This document shows positions 16,643 to 24,647 of a DNA stretch of 46,576 nucleotides, piece by piece. Location: NCBI RefSeq assembly GCF_024437655.1, contig NZ_JANBVF010000045.1:1-46576 (forward strand), given 5' to 3'. The first letter of the stretch is position 1. Every line of letters begins with the position of its first letter. A model generated the notes under the pieces. That model was not told the origin of the DNA. It made no database searches and worked only from the letters and a program-made list of their open reading frames with translations. The translations under genes were made by a program, and so were the position numbers. This DNA comes from Chitinolyticbacter albus (GTDB lineage Bacteria > Pseudomonadota > Gammaproteobacteria > Burkholderiales > Chitinibacteraceae).

Positions 16643-18949
16643 ATGCTGATCAGTCCCCCCTTCCTGCCTACGCGGCAAGACAACGAAACCGACAGTGCCT
16701 GGCTAGACCGGGCCATGAGCGAAGTCGCCGACGGTATGTACCCCGTCGCCCGGAACCTTTGCTGGCACGGCGGCATCCATCTCGAAGCGCCCTCTGTGGA
16801 TCGGCAACCGCTGCCCGTACGAGCCATTGCCGACGGCATCGTACGCTGTGCTCGGCCCGCCTCAGCAAACCAAAGTGGCGATCCGGAGCATGCACAAAGC
16901 TATGGAGGCTGGACCGACAACGGCGTCGTGGTGATTGAGCACACCACCGAGATTGGCGCCGCCGCCAACGATACCCCAGTGACGGTACGTTTCTACTCGA
17001 TTTACCAACACCTGATCGAGGTGCCTCGGACCTTGCGGCTTGGGCAACGGGTTTATCGCAAGGCCGAACTGGGCCACGCAGGCTACATAGACGGCCAACC
17101 TAACCGAATCCACTTCGAGATCGCCTGCGATAATGCAAACCTGCAGCTATTGATTGGCCGCAATCAGGGGCAAGTGGCCACCGAACAAGATGGCCGCAGC
17201 AATGTGGTATTCGGCGAAATATATGTCCGACTGCCCAGCGGTACGCCGATTTATACCCTGCCGGAAGGCCACAGGCTGCTCGACAACAATCCAGCTGCGC
17301 AGAGCCAGGGCCCGGAGCCCAGAGCCAACGCACCCCGCCCCCCTGCGCAGCCACTCGCAGCATCAATGTCCACCACTATTGATTGCTATGTAGGCCTGCG
17401 GTATGCCATGGGCGATGGTCCCATCAACGAACGAGGTGACCTAACAGTAACCACTTACCGCGAAGACGGTAGTGTCTGCGGTCAACGCAGCGAGGCAGGT
17501 GCCGAATACGACATCTTCAGTCGCGCCAAAGCAATCAGCCAGGCATATGCCGCCCCAAATCAACCCATTCGCAGTGCCGTTTATGAGTTGCTGCGCTTTG
17601 GCAGGGTGATCAATACCGCCAACGAAACGCTCACGCCAGCCGATGTGCCGCACTGGCGGGCAATCATCGTGCCAACTGCCAACGGCACCGGTACCCAGAC
17701 CGGCTGGGTCAATCTGAACAATCAGGCACAAGGCCAGCAAGTACGGGTGTTCAGCGACGCCGACTTCCCGCATTGGCGCGGGTGGCAGCTGTTCAACGAT
17801 GACCTCAGCGCAGGCGATAGCCGTTGCGACTCGGATGCAATCAAGACTTTGCTGGACGTGGATGGCGATCATCACGTGACTCCCAATGAGCGCCTCAGCC
17901 GCATGCAGGATGCTCAGGTTCGCAGCAAGCTGCGCCACGCAATTTGCCCCATGCCGTCGGAGTGGAACGCTGCGGACTTGCAGGCCCGCTGGGATTGGCT
18001 GCAAACGACTACCGAGGAAAACCCGGAACCGCTGGTGGGCGATAGTTACACCGACTTCATTGCCCATGCTCAGGCATTGAGTTTTGAAGCACCCCAAGCG
18101 TTTGCGGCAACGTGGCGGTTTCATCCGCGAGGGTTTATTGAAGCCTTCCGCTATTGCATGTGGTTCGGGCTGGAGGAATTTGCCCAATGCCTGCCCAGGC
18201 AAAGCCTATCTGCCGCTGATTTACCATGGGATATGGCACGAACACGTGCACAAACCCATTACATTCCTTTAAATAGATTGTTTCAAAAATACAAAGGGCA
18301 CTCTAAACAACGAATCGCCCATAGCTTAGCGCAAGTCTATATTGAAACAGGATTGCTTCGTACCTTGTTTGAAGACGGTCGAGGGCGTAGGTATGTATAT
18401 GGCGCATTTTACGGAAGAGGCTACCATCAGCTTACTTGGGCTGGGAATTATGAACAGTATGGAAAATACAAGGGCATTCCAAATCAACGGGCCCCGGTGT
18501 ATTCTGATACGCGAATCACCTTGACATCCACACATGCGAAGGACAGTGGTGGGACAACCATGAATTGGTCTCCTCGCTACGACCCCGCTATTGTGGGTGA
18601 AAACACCGCACATGCTGCGGAATCGAGCGGCTTTTATTGGGTTTCCAAATCGTTCCGGCGCCGAACCAACATAAACCGTGCATGTGATTTGGCTTTCAAC
18701 CAAACATCCCTGGCTTTTATATGTTGGCTAATCAATGGTGGCGGTAATGGATATGCGGATCGTCAGCAATTCGCGAAATATCTTGCCAATATGCTTTTTG
18801 ACGCCCCTCCATTGACTGGCAGCGAGACTTATCGTTACCCCCCGCTTGAGCCGCCAGCCGATCCGCCTTTGTGCCGGACGTTTCCGCCGACAGAGGTGGT
18901 ATACACTTTAAATGGAACAGTTAATTATGTCGCCCAAAGGCCTGCCTAG
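16643..18949 (+). CDS. T6SS peptidoglycan-attacking effector (M23-like plus GH19-like)
   Basis: A 768-residue protein encoded right behind vgrG. Residues ~30-170 resemble an M23/LytM peptidase (WHGGIHLEAP at 41-50, ADGIV, NRIHFEI at 154-160). The expected HxxxD and HxH metal sites read HGGIH and RIH, so activity is uncertain. After a Pro/Ala-rich linker (~220-245) and a central region of unknown fold, residues ~540-730 resemble GH19/lysozyme-like enzymes: IETGLLRT with a candidate acid E568, GRGYHQLTWAGNYEQYG, and INGGGNGYADR. Two-domain amidase-lysozyme effectors are known in T6SS. Base composition drops sharply from ~18240, so the C-terminal toxin region appears grafted. The end overlaps the immunity gene. 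Confidence 0.82.
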   Translation: MLISPPFLPTRQDNETDSAWLDRAMSEVADGMYPVARNLCWHGGIHLEAPSVDRQPLPVRAIADGIVRCARPASANQSGDPEHAQSYGGWTDNGVVVIEHTTEIGAAANDTPVTVRFYSIYQHLIEVPRTLRLGQRVYRKAELGHAGYIDGQPNRIHFEIACDNANLQLLIGRNQGQVATEQDGRSNVVFGEIYVRLPSGTPIYTLPEGHRLLDNNPAAQSQGPEPRANAPRPPAQPLAASMSTTIDCYVGLRYAMGDGPINERGDLTVTTYREDGSVCGQRSEAGAEYDIFSRAKAISQAYAAPNQPIRSAVYELLRFGRVINTANETLTPADVPHWRAIIVPTANGTGTQTGWVNLNNQAQGQQVRVFSDADFPHWRGWQLFNDDLSAGDSRCDSDAIKTLLDVDGDHHVTPNERLSRMQDAQVRSKLRHAICPMPSEWNAADLQARWDWLQTTTEENPEPLVGDSYTDFIAHAQALSFEAPQAFAATWRFHPRGFIEAFRYCMWFGLEEFAQCLPRQSLSAADLPWDMARTRAQTHYIPLNRLFQKYKGHSKQRIAHSLAQVYIETGLLRTLFEDGRGRRYVYGAFYGRGYHQLTWAGNYEQYGKYKGIPNQRAPVYSDTRITLTSTHAKDSGGTTMNWSPRYDPAIVGENTAHAAESSGFYWVSKSFRRRTNINRACDLAFNQTSLAFICWLINGGGNGYADRQQFAKYLANMLFDAPPLTGSETYRYPPLEPPADPPLCRTFPPTEVVYTLNGTVNYVAQRPA

Positions 18950-19454
18950 AAAATTTGCTTGCGCTTTCTTTTTTATTTTTTGGAACAATCTTGCTATCGC
19001 TTCAGCGTTTGAGGGAGGCAGGACGGGTGAGTGCTTTTCATCTGTTGACGACTACCTGCTTACTGTGTTTGGCCAAGGTTATGAACTTGATGACAATATC
19101 GAGGCCAGACCTCTCTCCAGCAATGCCGGGAATGTTATTACATTGGCAGTAGATAAAACGCCGGGCCTTAATCCAACTTACGTTCTTTTGCAGCAAAAAG
19201 ACAATGCCAAGCACTGCGTAGTTTTGACTGCGCCATATGTGAGCAACTTTAAGTTTTCGCTCAACAGGGACGGAAGCTTGCCAACTGAAGTTGTAACTAT
19301 TGACACTCCGCCTCCGGGCTTTCCAGCTACCAGGGTAGCATATAGATTAAAAAATACTGGCGTCTATGCCCCGAAAAGTTGTTTATTGATATTCCCAAAC
19401 AACAAGAAAAGCAAAATCTCGTGCGACAAGGCCTTTGGTGATTCGCGAAATTAA
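18927..19454 (+). CDS. probable periplasmic immunity protein of the T6SS effector
   Basis: A 175-residue protein from ATG 18927; ATG 18912 would add five residues. Residues ~9-29 form a signal peptide with a cleavage site near AIASA, so the product is exported. The rest is beta-rich with Cys residues that may pair in the periplasm. It overlaps the effector stop by 23 bp, which suggests coupled translation. A small exported protein directly behind a cell-wall-degrading T6SS toxin is the usual immunity arrangement. I recognise no family. Its AT-rich base use matches the toxin tail and not the vgrG. Confidence 0.7.
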   Translation: MSPKGLPRKFACAFFFIFWNNLAIASAFEGGRTGECFSSVDDYLLTVFGQGYELDDNIEARPLSSNAGNVITLAVDKTPGLNPTYVLLQQKDNAKHCVVLTAPYVSNFKFSLNRDGSLPTEVVTIDTPPPGFPATRVAYRLKNTGVYAPKSCLLIFPNNKKSKISCDKAFGDSRN

Positions 19455-19486
19455 ATTCCGGCTGCCTTAGGCCCCCGCCTCTTGGT

Positions 19487-19524
19487 GATATTCCCCAATT
19501 AACCGTTAGAATACGGGGATACTC
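19487..19524. promoter_or_regulatory. candidate core recombination site next to tnpS
   Basis: Imperfect inverted arms GATATTCCCC (19487-19496) and GGGGATACTC (19515-19524) flank an 18-bp centre that contains CCGT-TAGAAT-ACGG. The site abuts the tnpS ATG. In Tn4651 the resolution site lies between tnpS and tnpT. The exact core is inferred. Confidence 0.35.
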
Positions 19525-20454
19525 ATGAGCGAACTGGAAACTTACCTCGCTGCTGCAACCCGAGATAACACCCGACGCAGCTACGAATCTGCCATCCGCC
19601 ACTTTGAGGTTGAGTGGGGCGGCTTCCTGCCGGCGACAGCCGACAGCGTTGCGCGCTACTTGGTGGACCACGCCGCCACGCTGGCAATCAACACACTGAA
19701 GCAACGTCTGGCAGCGCTGGCGCAATGGCACCAGCAACAGGGATTTGCTGATCCGACCAAAACCGCCGTGGTGCGCAAGGTACTCAAAGGCATTCAAGCG
19801 CTGCATCCTGCGGTAGAGAAACAGGCCGTACCGTTGCAGATTGGCCAGCTTGAACAAGTGACCAACTGGCTGGGTGAAGCGATCCGACTAGGTCGAGAGC
19901 GTGGCGATCGTGCGGCCGAGCTGCGCCATACGCGCGACAAAGCCTTGTTGCTGATCGGCTTTTGGCGCGGTTTTCGCGGGGATGAACTGAAGCGGCTGCA
20001 GGTGGAATTCATCGAACTGGTACCGGGCCATGGGATGCAGTGTTTTCTGCCGCAAAGCAAAGGAGATCGGCAGCTGCAGGGGCGTACCTTCCGCGTGCCG
20101 GCGCTGGCGCAGTTGTGTCCGGTTACGGCCTACGGCGACTGGATTGCGGTATCCGGCTTGTCTGATGGGCCGGTGTTTCGTGGCATCGATCGCTGGGGTG
20201 GGATCAGCGACTCTGGTTTGCACTCGAACAGCTTGATTCCGCTCCTGCGCCGGCTGTTCACCAACGCTGGCCTGCCGGCGCCAGATGAATTCAGCAGCCA
20301 CTCGCTGCGGCGCGGATTTGCTGGTTGGGCCAATGCCAATGGTTGGGATCTCAAAACTTTGATGGAATATGTCGGCTGGCGCGATGTGAAGTCAGTGATG
20401 CGCTACCTCGATGGCGCAGATCCATTTGCATTCGGGCCATTTCAGGATTCGTAG
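19525..20454 (+). CDS. tnpS: TnpS-like tyrosine recombinase (cointegrate resolution)
   Basis: A 309-residue tyrosine recombinase with a SAM-like core-binding N-terminal half (~1-110) and a catalytic half. The visible catalytic residues are R151 in GFRGDEL, H259 and R262 in HSLRRGF, W285 in GWRDVKS, and Y294 in MRYLD. Placed beside tnpA in a Tn3-family element with a TnpT-like gene, it should resolve cointegrates, as TnpS of Tn4651 does. It is transcribed toward tnpC and overlaps its 3' end by 13 bp in convergent orientation. It is not a phage integrase, because it lies inside the transposon and outside the prophage. Confidence 0.85.
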   Translation: MSELETYLAAATRDNTRRSYESAIRHFEVEWGGFLPATADSVARYLVDHAATLAINTLKQRLAALAQWHQQQGFADPTKTAVVRKVLKGIQALHPAVEKQAVPLQIGQLEQVTNWLGEAIRLGRERGDRAAELRHTRDKALLLIGFWRGFRGDELKRLQVEFIELVPGHGMQCFLPQSKGDRQLQGRTFRVPALAQLCPVTAYGDWIAVSGLSDGPVFRGIDRWGGISDSGLHSNSLIPLLRRLFTNAGLPAPDEFSSHSLRRGFAGWANANGWDLKTLMEYVGWRDVKSVMRYLDGADPFAFGPFQDS

Positions 20455-20804
20455 CTGGGCCGAAGCTGCGACAACGGCTGCAGCTGCTGGGCGATCGCGT
20501 CAAACGTGCTGGCGAGGTGTTTGAACTCGTCGGCCAGCGCCACGGCGCACTCCCAGAGGTCGGTGTCGCCGATGGGCTCGCTTAAAGGCCCGCCGTTGAT
20601 GATGCAGTGGGCCATACGGTGGAGCCGAAGTAAGTCATCCCGGATGCCGGCACCGGCCGCTAGCCGTGGCCGTAGGCGATCCAGTTGCTCAACGAGTTTG
20701 AGTAACGCCGCCGTTTCATAGCCTTGTCTTAGGGTAGCCAATTGCGCGGCATCGACATCGCCATACGGCGTGACCGCAAACGTGGGCTTGGGTAGGTCCA
20801 TCAT
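20442..20804 (-). CDS. tnpC: TnpC-like regulator of transposase
   Basis: A 120-residue mostly helical protein that starts at ATG 20804 (MMDLPKPTFAV). The start overlaps the tnpA stop in an ATGA arrangement, so the two genes are translationally coupled. In Tn4652 and Tn5041 a ~120-residue TnpC encoded directly behind tnpA lowers transposase levels after transcription. Size, place and coupling agree; I have no alignment. The longer reading frame upstream to 20882 lies inside tnpA and is not used. Confidence 0.7.
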   Translation of the reverse strand: MMDLPKPTFAVTPYGDVDAAQLATLRQGYETAALLKLVEQLDRLRPRLAAGAGIRDDLLRLHRMAHCIINGGPLSEPIGDTDLWECAVALADEFKHLASTFDAIAQQLQPLSQLRPSYES

Positions 20805-23800
20805 CCGGCGTGCTCTAGTTCGTTGCGTCGAGCGGCTTGCGCCGCAATCAGCGCCCCCTGGAACGCGCCATTGCGAATCCACGGCTCGGGTGTGCGTTTC
20901 AAGCGTACGTTGTATTCGCCAAAGCGCTTGATATGGCTCGACATGTACGGGCTCAGAAAACCGAGATCGTCTTCACTGATAGAGATGCCTTCTGCTTCCA
21001 GCTGTCGGAGCACCAGAATCATGTCGACCGTGTTCTGCAGAATGAGCGCCGAGGCGACCAAATCGTTGTAACGTAGCCGCTTCTGCTGCTCGTTGGGTTC
21101 GTTGACGGGGATGACGTCGCCGCCGAACGATAGCCATTTGGCGAAACCGTTGTACGACTCGATCTTGTTGGTGTTGGCGGTCACTTCTTGGCGCAACTCC
21201 CTGCTGCCGATCCATTCGAGCAGGAAGCCAGTCCGCACCACGTTCCCCAGGAGCTGCGCTGCGGCGTACAGCTTGTTCTTGCGGCTGTAGGAACCCAGTT
21301 TGCGCAGCAACACCGGCGACGAAATCTTGCCAGCATGGATCGACAGCGTGACTTGCATCAGATCCTGCCAATGCCTCTCGAGCATCGGCCAGTCGACGGT
21401 GTCTTCGAACAGCCGGTTGATGTGTTGGTATTTGACGCTCTTGTCGGGGCGATACAGGGTCAGGTTTTTCCAGTTCCGGATGCGTGGCATCAGCTTGATG
21501 CCGAGCAGATGGGTGAACGCAAACACGGTGGCCGACTGGCCTTGCGTGTCGGCATGTACCGTATCGGCCGCGACGCTCAATCCGGCCTTGAGCAAGCCCT
21601 CGATCACGTAGATGGCTTCCCATACACCGGGCGGGATGAAGTGCCGGAACACGGCAATGTAATTGTTGGCCACGTGCCGGTAGGCCACGGCTCCCATTTT
21701 GCGATAGCGGAAGTGGTAACCGGCCAGCAGGTTTTCATCATAGAAGTCGTACTGGGAGCCATCCGCGGCGACCGTTTTGCCGTCGCCCCACATTTTGGGC
21801 AAGTCCAGTTGCAGATAGACCTCGTTCAGCACCCGCTGCGCGGCCGTGAGGTTCTCCAGCGAAAAATGACGGCGATTCACGAACGACAAGGCGTGGGGGC
21901 TGACACCGGATTTGGATAGATGCCGTGCCGCTTGTGTCGGCCCCAGATTGCATCCCATGGAAAATACCGTCATCAGGTAACGTTCGGCGGGTTCGCGCAA
22001 CTTGCTCTCGTTCCCGGAAAGCGGACCGAAAAAGCGCGTGAACGACAACCAGTGCTCAATGTTGGCCAAAACGTCGAGGATATGCCGCTGCGGCAGGCGC
22101 TGCGTCAGCAGGTTCTGCAACGAGATGGCGGAATCGGGGATCTCCTTGGCAACGGTCTTGCGCAACACGGGCTCGCCGTTACTGCCCCACGTAACGTCGC
22201 CGCGGCAGTCCGGAAACTTGTTGTCCAGATCTTGGGCTTTCTCGGTCAGCCATTCTCGCAAGCTGGCGACGAATTCGGCCGCGGTATCGGGCAGGCCGAC
22301 CTTTTCGCAGTAGGCCGGCAGTAACGTCTGGCATTCGTCCCACGGCAGCAGCTGCTTACGATAATCCGCAAAGTCCTCCGAGCCCGCCACGCACAAGTCG
22401 CCCGAGCGGAGTTCATCGGCGAGGTAGGAAAACACGCAGATTTCGAGGTGCCGGCGATCGATGCCGAGTTGGCCGCCGGTCGATTGCAACAACAACTTGC
22501 GCCAGCGTTCCGACGCGAACGATAAATCGAGGTCTTCGTCGATGAATTCGATCCGGTGCTTGTCTTGATACGCCTTGATGACCTGCAAGGCGTCCAGCAA
22601 GGCGGTGTCTTGGCTGGTCGCCTCGATTCGTAGCAGGTGGACCAGCCGGAATAGCACCGCGCGATGGCTTTTGAAGAATGCCCAAATGCGCGGGAGATAG
22701 TTAGTGCTGCTGCTGGCCTGAATCTGTTCGCAGGTCAGCAGCATCTGATCGGCCGTGCTGCCAGAGACGTATTCCCGGATCGCTTTGCCGGCCTGAGTGT
22801 CGTCGTTTTCGTGCTTGATGATGGTGATCACGCCGGCCAGCGTTGCAGCCACGCGTTCGACCTGACCGCGCTGGCGCAAATGCGCTTGGTCAAGATCCTC
22901 TTTGGCCCGTTTGTGAATTGTGGCCACCCGCCGCAGGAACATTTCGGTCAGCTGGTCGCGAGCGCGAACCTGCATCCGGTGAATCAACGCCAGCAACAGC
23001 GTAAAGCGTTTCGGTGGCGTGCATTCCTTGAGTTCGGAGATGTCGTAGGCCATCGCCTGTTCGGCGAGATGGCGTACTTTGGTCTGTGGCACCTCATGGA
23101 AGGCGTCTTCCACATCACCTAACGACTCGAGCCAGGTCAAGTGCTCGACCAACATTTCCAAGTGCTTGCGGGTAGGGCGTCGCGCGGCGCTCTTCAGGGT
23201 GTTGTACTCGCTTTGGCGAGCCTCGAAGTTTTCGCCGAGGAAAAGTTGCCCCAGCGCAGCCAGGTGCGAAGCCGACAGACGGGCCAGCACCATATCGAAC
23301 AGTTGGCTCTGGGTTTTCGCATGCACGCGCTCGGCGAGGTCATCGAGCGTAGAGAACGCCGGCAGCTCATATTTGTGCTGAATAAGCCCCTCGATCACGG
23401 CGTTAATGATGTCCAGTCGCTGATCCAGCAGTTGCGCCGCTTCGGTTGCAAGCAGCTCCGCCAATGCCATGGCGTGGTTGCCGTAAAACGGTGTCACCTC
23501 CAAGAATGCCAAGATCGCCGCCATGTGCCGTTGCAGCGTCAACTGCACGGCGTATTCAAAGCGGAACTGGTCACCGATGCCCAAGCTGTCGCGGACGTAG
23601 TTCACGACATCCGGTGGGACCGCTTCCGGCCGCGGGAAGTACCAAAGCTGCTGGAAGCATTTCAGCAGCACAGCCAAGCCCAACCGGGTAGCGGGCGAAC
23701 GCCCCTGAGCGCGAAGCCAAAGCAGTTCGTCTTCAGAGAGAGTGAAAGTGCGCCGTAGCTCGGCACTGGTGTAGCTACGCGCGAACTGGGGGTATGCGGA

Positions 23801-23818
23801 ACGTTGAATGGAGGCCAT
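20801..23818 (-). CDS. tnpA: Tn3-family transposase TnpA
   Basis: A full-length DDE transposase of 1005 residues. It has a DUF4158-type N-terminal DNA-binding region (LRRTFTLSEDELLWL) and a Tn3-type catalytic domain in the C-terminal 400 residues. Likely acidic triad: D686 in VAADGSQYDF, D752 in VAADTVHADTQGQS, and E887 in ANTNKIESYNGF. It cuts at the terminal inverted repeats and catalyses replicative transposition. The start lies 106 bp inside the right repeat. No stop or frameshift is seen, so the enzyme is probably active. Confidence 0.96.
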   Translation of the reverse strand: MASIQRSAYPQFARSYTSAELRRTFTLSEDELLWLRAQGRSPATRLGLAVLLKCFQQLWYFPRPEAVPPDVVNYVRDSLGIGDQFRFEYAVQLTLQRHMAAILAFLEVTPFYGNHAMALAELLATEAAQLLDQRLDIINAVIEGLIQHKYELPAFSTLDDLAERVHAKTQSQLFDMVLARLSASHLAALGQLFLGENFEARQSEYNTLKSAARRPTRKHLEMLVEHLTWLESLGDVEDAFHEVPQTKVRHLAEQAMAYDISELKECTPPKRFTLLLALIHRMQVRARDQLTEMFLRRVATIHKRAKEDLDQAHLRQRGQVERVAATLAGVITIIKHENDDTQAGKAIREYVSGSTADQMLLTCEQIQASSSTNYLPRIWAFFKSHRAVLFRLVHLLRIEATSQDTALLDALQVIKAYQDKHRIEFIDEDLDLSFASERWRKLLLQSTGGQLGIDRRHLEICVFSYLADELRSGDLCVAGSEDFADYRKQLLPWDECQTLLPAYCEKVGLPDTAAEFVASLREWLTEKAQDLDNKFPDCRGDVTWGSNGEPVLRKTVAKEIPDSAISLQNLLTQRLPQRHILDVLANIEHWLSFTRFFGPLSGNESKLREPAERYLMTVFSMGCNLGPTQAARHLSKSGVSPHALSFVNRRHFSLENLTAAQRVLNEVYLQLDLPKMWGDGKTVAADGSQYDFYDENLLAGYHFRYRKMGAVAYRHVANNYIAVFRHFIPPGVWEAIYVIEGLLKAGLSVAADTVHADTQGQSATVFAFTHLLGIKLMPRIRNWKNLTLYRPDKSVKYQHINRLFEDTVDWPMLERHWQDLMQVTLSIHAGKISSPVLLRKLGSYSRKNKLYAAAQLLGNVVRTGFLLEWIGSRELRQEVTANTNKIESYNGFAKWLSFGGDVIPVNEPNEQQKRLRYNDLVASALILQNTVDMILVLRQLEAEGISISEDDLGFLSPYMSSHIKRFGEYNVRLKRTPEPWIRNGAFQGALIAAQAARRNELEHAG

Positions 23819-23924
23819 GCGAGCGGGGCAAGTTTTATGACTTGAACAGCCTAGTACATGATGATGACAACGCCAGTTCGTTCCGCTGATTTTCGCGTGG
23901 ACGAGTGAGAAAAATCCTCTTATG

Positions 23925-23980
23925 AATCATGCACATCTAGGCGATGTGTATAGATTTTCCCTTCATCCCGGCATGACCCC
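23925..23980 (-). repeat. right terminal inverted repeat of the Tn3-family element
   Basis: On the minus strand it begins GGGGTCATGCCGGGATGAAG and matches 1381-1436 at 53 of 56 positions. It ends directly at the second TACGC copy. Confidence 0.92.
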
Positions 23981-23985
23981 TACGC
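23981..23985 (+). repeat. target site duplication, right copy
   Basis: TACGC directly after the right GGGG end, identical to 1376-1380. Confidence 0.9.
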
Positions 23986-24259
23986 CGCATGCGTGATCGC
24001 AGGAATTCTGGACATCGATCCGCTGGAGATCATCGCGGCGCGAGAGCTGGCCAAGGAGAAGAACGAGAAGAAGCGGGAGTTCTGGCAGGGTTTTTGGAAC
24101 CAGCGATTTGGGAAGTTGGCCGTGTGCCTGGCGCTGGCGGGGGTGTTGCTCGGGGCGGCCAACCCGAGCTTACAAAGCGTAAGTGAGGCTGCGACGGCGT
24201 TTATAGCCGTTCTAGCCATCCTGATCACTTTACATAATATACAGAGCGTCCTTATTTGA
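23986..24259 (+). pseudogene. DUF3693-type phage regulator, 3' part
   Basis: Continues in frame from codon 50 of the 5' part at 1232-1380 once one TACGC copy is removed. It reads ACVIAGILDIDPLEIIAAREL, then a charged KEKNEKKREFW stretch and two hydrophobic segments (LAVCLALAGVLLGA and AFIAVLAILITL), and ends at TGA 24257-24259. The last codons run through the left dif-like site of the prophage, so the present C terminus was shaped by that integration. It overlaps the oppositely oriented homologue at 24230 by 30 bp. Confidence 0.82.
24227..24254 (+). other. attL: dif-like XerCD site, left end of prophage
   Basis: Contains ACTTTACATAATATACA, the XerD half and centre of a dif site read on the complement (compare ATTTAACATAATATACA in E. 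coli). The right half, GAGCGTCCTTA, departs from dif and is probably phage-derived. The same 17-base motif with one change occurs at 32061. Filamentous phages without an integrase use host XerC/XerD at such sites. Confidence 0.75.
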
Positions 24260-24631
24260 TAATGTAAGGGCCGCCCGATTTTGCCCTGCGGCATCGGACG
24301 AAGAGGGCGTTCCGAACAGGGCTACCGCCGTCGCCAAAGCCACGGCGGAAGAAACGCCTTTCGTAGAGAAACCTTTTTTGATTTCCTCCCAGTAACCGCG
24401 TCGTTCCTCGGTTTTTGCGCGTTCTGCTTCGATGGTCGCGAGCAATTCGCGGGCGTCCACCTTCAGGATTTTTTGAAGCTCCATTAGCCCGTACGCATCG
24501 GGGGCTCCTTTCTTCGTGCGCCATAGGCTGATGGCGGCAGGGGTCACTCCCATGTGAAGGGCGAGTTGCCTGTCGCTTTCTTTTCCTATCGCAGCTTTTG
24601 CTGCATCAAGTATTTCGTCCAGCGTGTTCAT
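24230..24631 (-). CDS. DUF3693/Cro-like phage repressor
   Basis: A 133-residue protein from ATG 24631, preceded by AAGGGG with good spacing. Residues 1-35 form a helix-turn-helix (LDAAKAAIGKESDRQLALHMGVTPAAISLWR). A charged linker follows at ~60-85, then a hydrophobic Ala-rich stretch (~92-108). It diverges from the replication gene across a region with nested inverted repeats, as phage repressors do. The stop codon TAA (24230-24232) is made by the attL site. In the excised circle this codon would read TCA and the protein would gain 29 residues. The homologue at 1232/24259 is split by the transposon. Confidence 0.7.
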   Translation of the reverse strand: MNTLDEILDAAKAAIGKESDRQLALHMGVTPAAISLWRTKKGAPDAYGLMELQKILKVDARELLATIEAERAKTEERRGYWEEIKKGFSTKGVSSAVALATAVALFGTPSSSDAAGQNRAALTLSNKDALYIM

Positions 24632-24647
24632 ATCAATACCCCTTGAC

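Larger units (their letters stand above)
1381..23980. mobile_element. 22.6-kb Tn4651-type transposon of the Tn3 family with defence and T6SS cargo
   Basis: The limits are set by 56-bp inverted repeats and the TACGC duplication. Backbone genes are tnpT-like (1465-2478), tnpS-like recombinase (19525-20454), tnpC-like (20442-20804) and tnpA (20801-23818). In the Tn4651 group, tnpS and tnpT are divergent neighbours around a resolution site. Here they are still divergent but separated by about 17 kb of cargo: type ISP restriction-modification, nuclease-nSTAND3, SMC-like ATPase, zinc-ribbon gene, vgrG, peptidoglycan-attacking effector and immunity gene. Transposase and ends look intact, so it may still be mobile. 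Confidence 0.92.

Noticed and set aside
19525-20454. Tyrosine recombinase as integrase of the filamentous prophage
   Set aside because: It lies inside the transposon ends and next to tnpA, and the prophage has dif-like ends that use host XerC/XerD.
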